Assembly (NCBI RefSeq): GCF_009689005.1
Contig: NZ_AP021879.1
Span: 124,001 to 188,000, forward strand
DNA length: 64,000 nt
Direction: 5' to 3'
Source: Desulfosarcina ovata subsp. ovata
GTDB lineage: Bacteria; Desulfobacterota; Desulfobacteria; Desulfobacterales; Desulfosarcinaceae
Positions within the stretch are counted from its first letter, which is position 1. Each line of letters opens with the position of its first letter. The position numbers and the translations under genes were made by a program. This document shows positions 62,027 through 64,000 of this stretch, in pieces. Under the pieces are notes generated by a model. That model had not been told where the DNA came from, did no database searches, and saw only the letters and a program-made list of their open reading frames with translations.

Positions 62027-63385
62027 ATGCCATCAGACACGAAAAGTGATCGCCGCGACCTGTTGAAACGGATTCAGACGCTCGAAGCAGAGAATGAAAC
62101 GCTTAAGAGTTTGGCCGACAAGCGCCAAGAGGATTTTGATGCCTTGTTTAAACTGGCCCGGCGGATCGCTGATAATGTGCCGGATCTGATGTGGGCCAAG
62201 GATATGGATAATCGCTACCTGTTCGCCAACCGCGCTCTTTGCGACCGGTTGCTGATGTGCCAGAATCCCGAGGCGGTCGTGGGGAAGAACGACCTCTATT
62301 TTGCCGAACTGGAGCGCAGCAACGGCCAGCGGCACACCTTCGGCGAAATTTGTGAGAATTCGGACGATATCGTAAAAGAGAAGGGCAAAGCCATGCGGTT
62401 TGTGGAGGATGGCCTGGTACGGGGACAGTACCTGGTTCTGGACGTCCACAAGGCGCCGCTTCTGGATGAATCGGGAAACCTGCTCGGTACGGTGGGCTGT
62501 GGTCGTGATATCACCCGTGAACAACAGATCCGCAAAGACCTGGAAAAGAGTCGTGCCAGTCAGCAACTGCTCATTGAGACCGCCCTGGATTTTGCATTTT
62601 TCCGTTTTCAGGTGAAAATGGTTCACCCGCGGGAATTGAAAGTCGTTTTTGTGAGTCCATCGGCCAGGGAGATTGCCGGTATTACGCCGGATCAACCATT
62701 GAAACGGTGGTTTCAGATCCATTCCAATGATCGCAAGACGGTGCGTTACGCTTTCTTGCGCGCCCACAAGCATCTCAAGTTTAATCAACGCTTCCGGATT
62801 TTTCACCCGCGGCTGGCCCAGTGGCGCTGGCTGCATGTGATTGCCACGGGGGTTTCCGGAGGGCGGGATTCGTTTGTCAATGGCATCATGTTTGATATCA
62901 CCGATCAGATGCGCAGCAATGAGGCCCTGGCGGCCAAGGGGCGTGAACTGGAAACCCGTACGGACAACCTGTACGAGGTGAATACCGCACTCAAGGTGCT
63001 GCTCAAAAAGCGTGATGAAGATCGTAAGGCGCTGGAGGACAAGGTCCTGTACAATGTTAAAGCCCTGATTCGCCCGTATGTCCAGAAAATGAAACGCAGT
63101 GGGTTGGACACCCGGCAGAAAGCCTATCTGGAGATCATCGAATCCAACCTGGACGAAATCGTATCTCCGCTGAGCCGTAAACTCTCTTTTGACTATTTGG
63201 GGTTCACCCCTACCGAAATCAAGGTCGCCACCATGGTGAAGCAGGGCAAAAAGGCAAAAGAGATCGCCCGCCTGCTGAACATCTCCATTCGCACGGTCGA
63301 GGGGTATCGTTACGCCATTCGTGAGCGCTTGGGCATAAAGGGCAAAAAAGTCAACCTGCGTACCTACCTGCTTTCCATCAACTAG
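62027..63385 (+). CDS. PAS-PAS-LuxR transcription regulator
   Basis: A 452-residue soluble sensor-regulator. N-terminal coiled coil (about 8-35), PAS 1 (about 35-160, with LMWAKDMDNRYLFANRALCDRLL), PAS 2 (about 175-290), a second coiled coil (about 300-345) and a C-terminal LuxR helix-turn-helix (about 390-452, with FTPTEIKVATMVKQGKKAKEIA). No histidine-kinase or receiver domain is present, so it likely reads its signal directly through PAS. The ATG at 62027 follows GGGGGCC. It is co-oriented with, and 13 bases after, the cNMP-CBS gene. Confidence 0.85.
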   Translation: MPSDTKSDRRDLLKRIQTLEAENETLKSLADKRQEDFDALFKLARRIADNVPDLMWAKDMDNRYLFANRALCDRLLMCQNPEAVVGKNDLYFAELERSNGQRHTFGEICENSDDIVKEKGKAMRFVEDGLVRGQYLVLDVHKAPLLDESGNLLGTVGCGRDITREQQIRKDLEKSRASQQLLIETALDFAFFRFQVKMVHPRELKVVFVSPSAREIAGITPDQPLKRWFQIHSNDRKTVRYAFLRAHKHLKFNQRFRIFHPRLAQWRWLHVIATGVSGGRDSFVNGIMFDITDQMRSNEALAAKGRELETRTDNLYEVNTALKVLLKKRDEDRKALEDKVLYNVKALIRPYVQKMKRSGLDTRQKAYLEIIESNLDEIVSPLSRKLSFDYLGFTPTEIKVATMVKQGKKAKEIARLLNISIRTVEGYRYAIRERLGIKGKKVNLRTYLLSIN

Positions 63386-63398
63386 TGCCCATCCATAC

Positions 63399-64000
63399 TT
63401 ATAAAAAATGGAAGTACCACTCGATCAGGGTATCCCCGAAAAAGATATACAGGGTGGCGCCGGTGGCCAGAAAGGGGCCGAAGGGGATGGCCAGTTTCAT
63501 CCCCTTGCCGGACTTTAGCATTGCCAGAATACCGGCCAGGGTGCCGATGGCCGATGCGGCAAAAAGGGTAAACAAAATTCCCTGCCAGCCGATCATGGCC
63601 CCGATCATGGCCAGCAGCTTGATGTCTCCACCGCCCATGCCTTCTCTTCCGGTAAAAAGATGATAGCCCCAGGCCACGGCCAGAAGACTGCCTCCACCGG
63701 CAAGGATTCCGATAGCCCGCGCCTGCCAGGTGACGGCCGGAACGGCAAAGGCGGCGACAAAGAAAAGCGGAATGCCCGGAAGCGAGATGACGTCAGGAAT
63801 GATCCGATGGTCCAGATCGATGAAACTGATCACGATCAGGATGGCGATGAACGCAAAGACCACCAAACCATGGAGCGTCGGGCCGAACACGCGGACGCAG
63901 GCCAGCGCGAAAAGCCCCCCCAGAAGCTCCACCAAGGGATAACGAACGGCGATGGGCAGTTTGCAGGTCCGACACTTGCGTCCCAGCACCAGATAGCTCA
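63399..64000 (-). CDS. pilD: Type IV prepilin peptidase (A24), N-terminus cut by window edge
   Basis: Inner-membrane protease and methyltransferase that processes type IV pilins and pseudopilins. The visible 200 residues include part of the cytoplasmic zinc-binding cysteines (GRKCRTC), the catalytic aspartates in SFIDLDHRIIPD and GMGGGDIKLL, and several transmembrane helices. The coding frame stays open to base 64000, so the N-terminus lies outside. The stop converges on the PAS-LuxR gene after 13 bases. Other pilus genes are not in the window. Confidence 0.9.
   Translation of the reverse strand, partial: SYLVLGRKCRTCKLPIAVRYPLVELLGGLFALACVRVFGPTLHGLVVFAFIAILIVISFIDLDHRIIPDVISLPGIPLFFVAAFAVPAVTWQARAIGILAGGGSLLAVAWGYHLFTGREGMGGGDIKLLAMIGAMIGWQGILFTLFAASAIGTLAGILAMLKSGKGMKLAIPFGPFLATGATLYIFFGDTLIEWYFHFL

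Overview
The window is about 64 kb of dense, roughly 57% GC chromosome from a Gram-negative anaerobe, most likely a member of the Desulfobacterota (former Deltaproteobacteria) close to Desulfosarcina or Desulfobacterales. That placement is inferred from several things seen together: LPS transport and KDO genes, a futalosine menaquinone cluster, a four-subunit 2-oxoacid:ferredoxin oxidoreductase, a DUF39 homocysteine-biosynthesis protein, DUF134 beside an Mrp ATPase, and a PAS-LuxR regulator. No rRNA, tRNA, CRISPR array, prophage or transposase gene was found. Most of the window is core metabolism. The accessory signal lies mainly between genes, as small palindromic or repeated elements.

Layout. 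1-9033 (minus strand) is a long run reading kdsA, kdsC, lptC, lptA, lptB, rpoN, hpf, ptsN, rapZ, a mannose-type EIIA, gap and tpiA. It links LPS export, sigma-54, the nitrogen-type PTS and triose glycolysis. 9203-16166 (plus) holds an M23 peptidase, the DUF39 protein, thpR, recA and alaS, and ends in a bidirectional terminator. 16286-22156 (minus) holds cheX, a plant-type dapB, a one-chain MurU-AmgK fusion and plsB. 22499-24707 has a small two-helix membrane protein that resembles MamI, a DUF6794-like protein and a NamZ-family muramidase with no signal peptide. 24930-28378 is an ATPase plus korDABC operon behind a recognisable promoter. 28472-39521 carries hisC, cmk, rpsA, sppA, a YciO-type gene, guaB and dnaE.

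39661-48139 is one colinear run: a DegT aminotransferase, then mqnD, mqnB, a UbiA prenyltransferase, a UbiD decarboxylase, mqnE, mqnA and mqnC. It covers the futalosine route from chorismate to the prenylated, decarboxylated naphthoquinone core. 48145-53896 has an RNase Z-like hydrolase, an unknown protein, recJ, a DUF4911 protein, miaB and a bifunctional-nuclease protein. 54160-64000 has signalling and envelope genes: a lone receiver, an M29 aminopeptidase, a LysM membrane protein, DUF134-Mrp, a double cNMP/CBS/DUF294 protein, a PAS-PAS-LuxR regulator and a truncated prepilin peptidase.

The most unusual items are: (i) a transposase-free ~100-bp element with 19-bp terminal inverted repeats, present twice in opposite orientation (39.5 kb and 59.5 kb), the second copy sitting in the predicted 5' leader of a signalling gene; (ii) a 129-bp nearly symmetric palindrome at 57142-57270; (iii) a probable cytoplasmic muropeptide-recycling set made of a leaderless NamZ homologue and the MurU-AmgK fusion; (iv) the MamI-like small protein behind an operator-like dyad.
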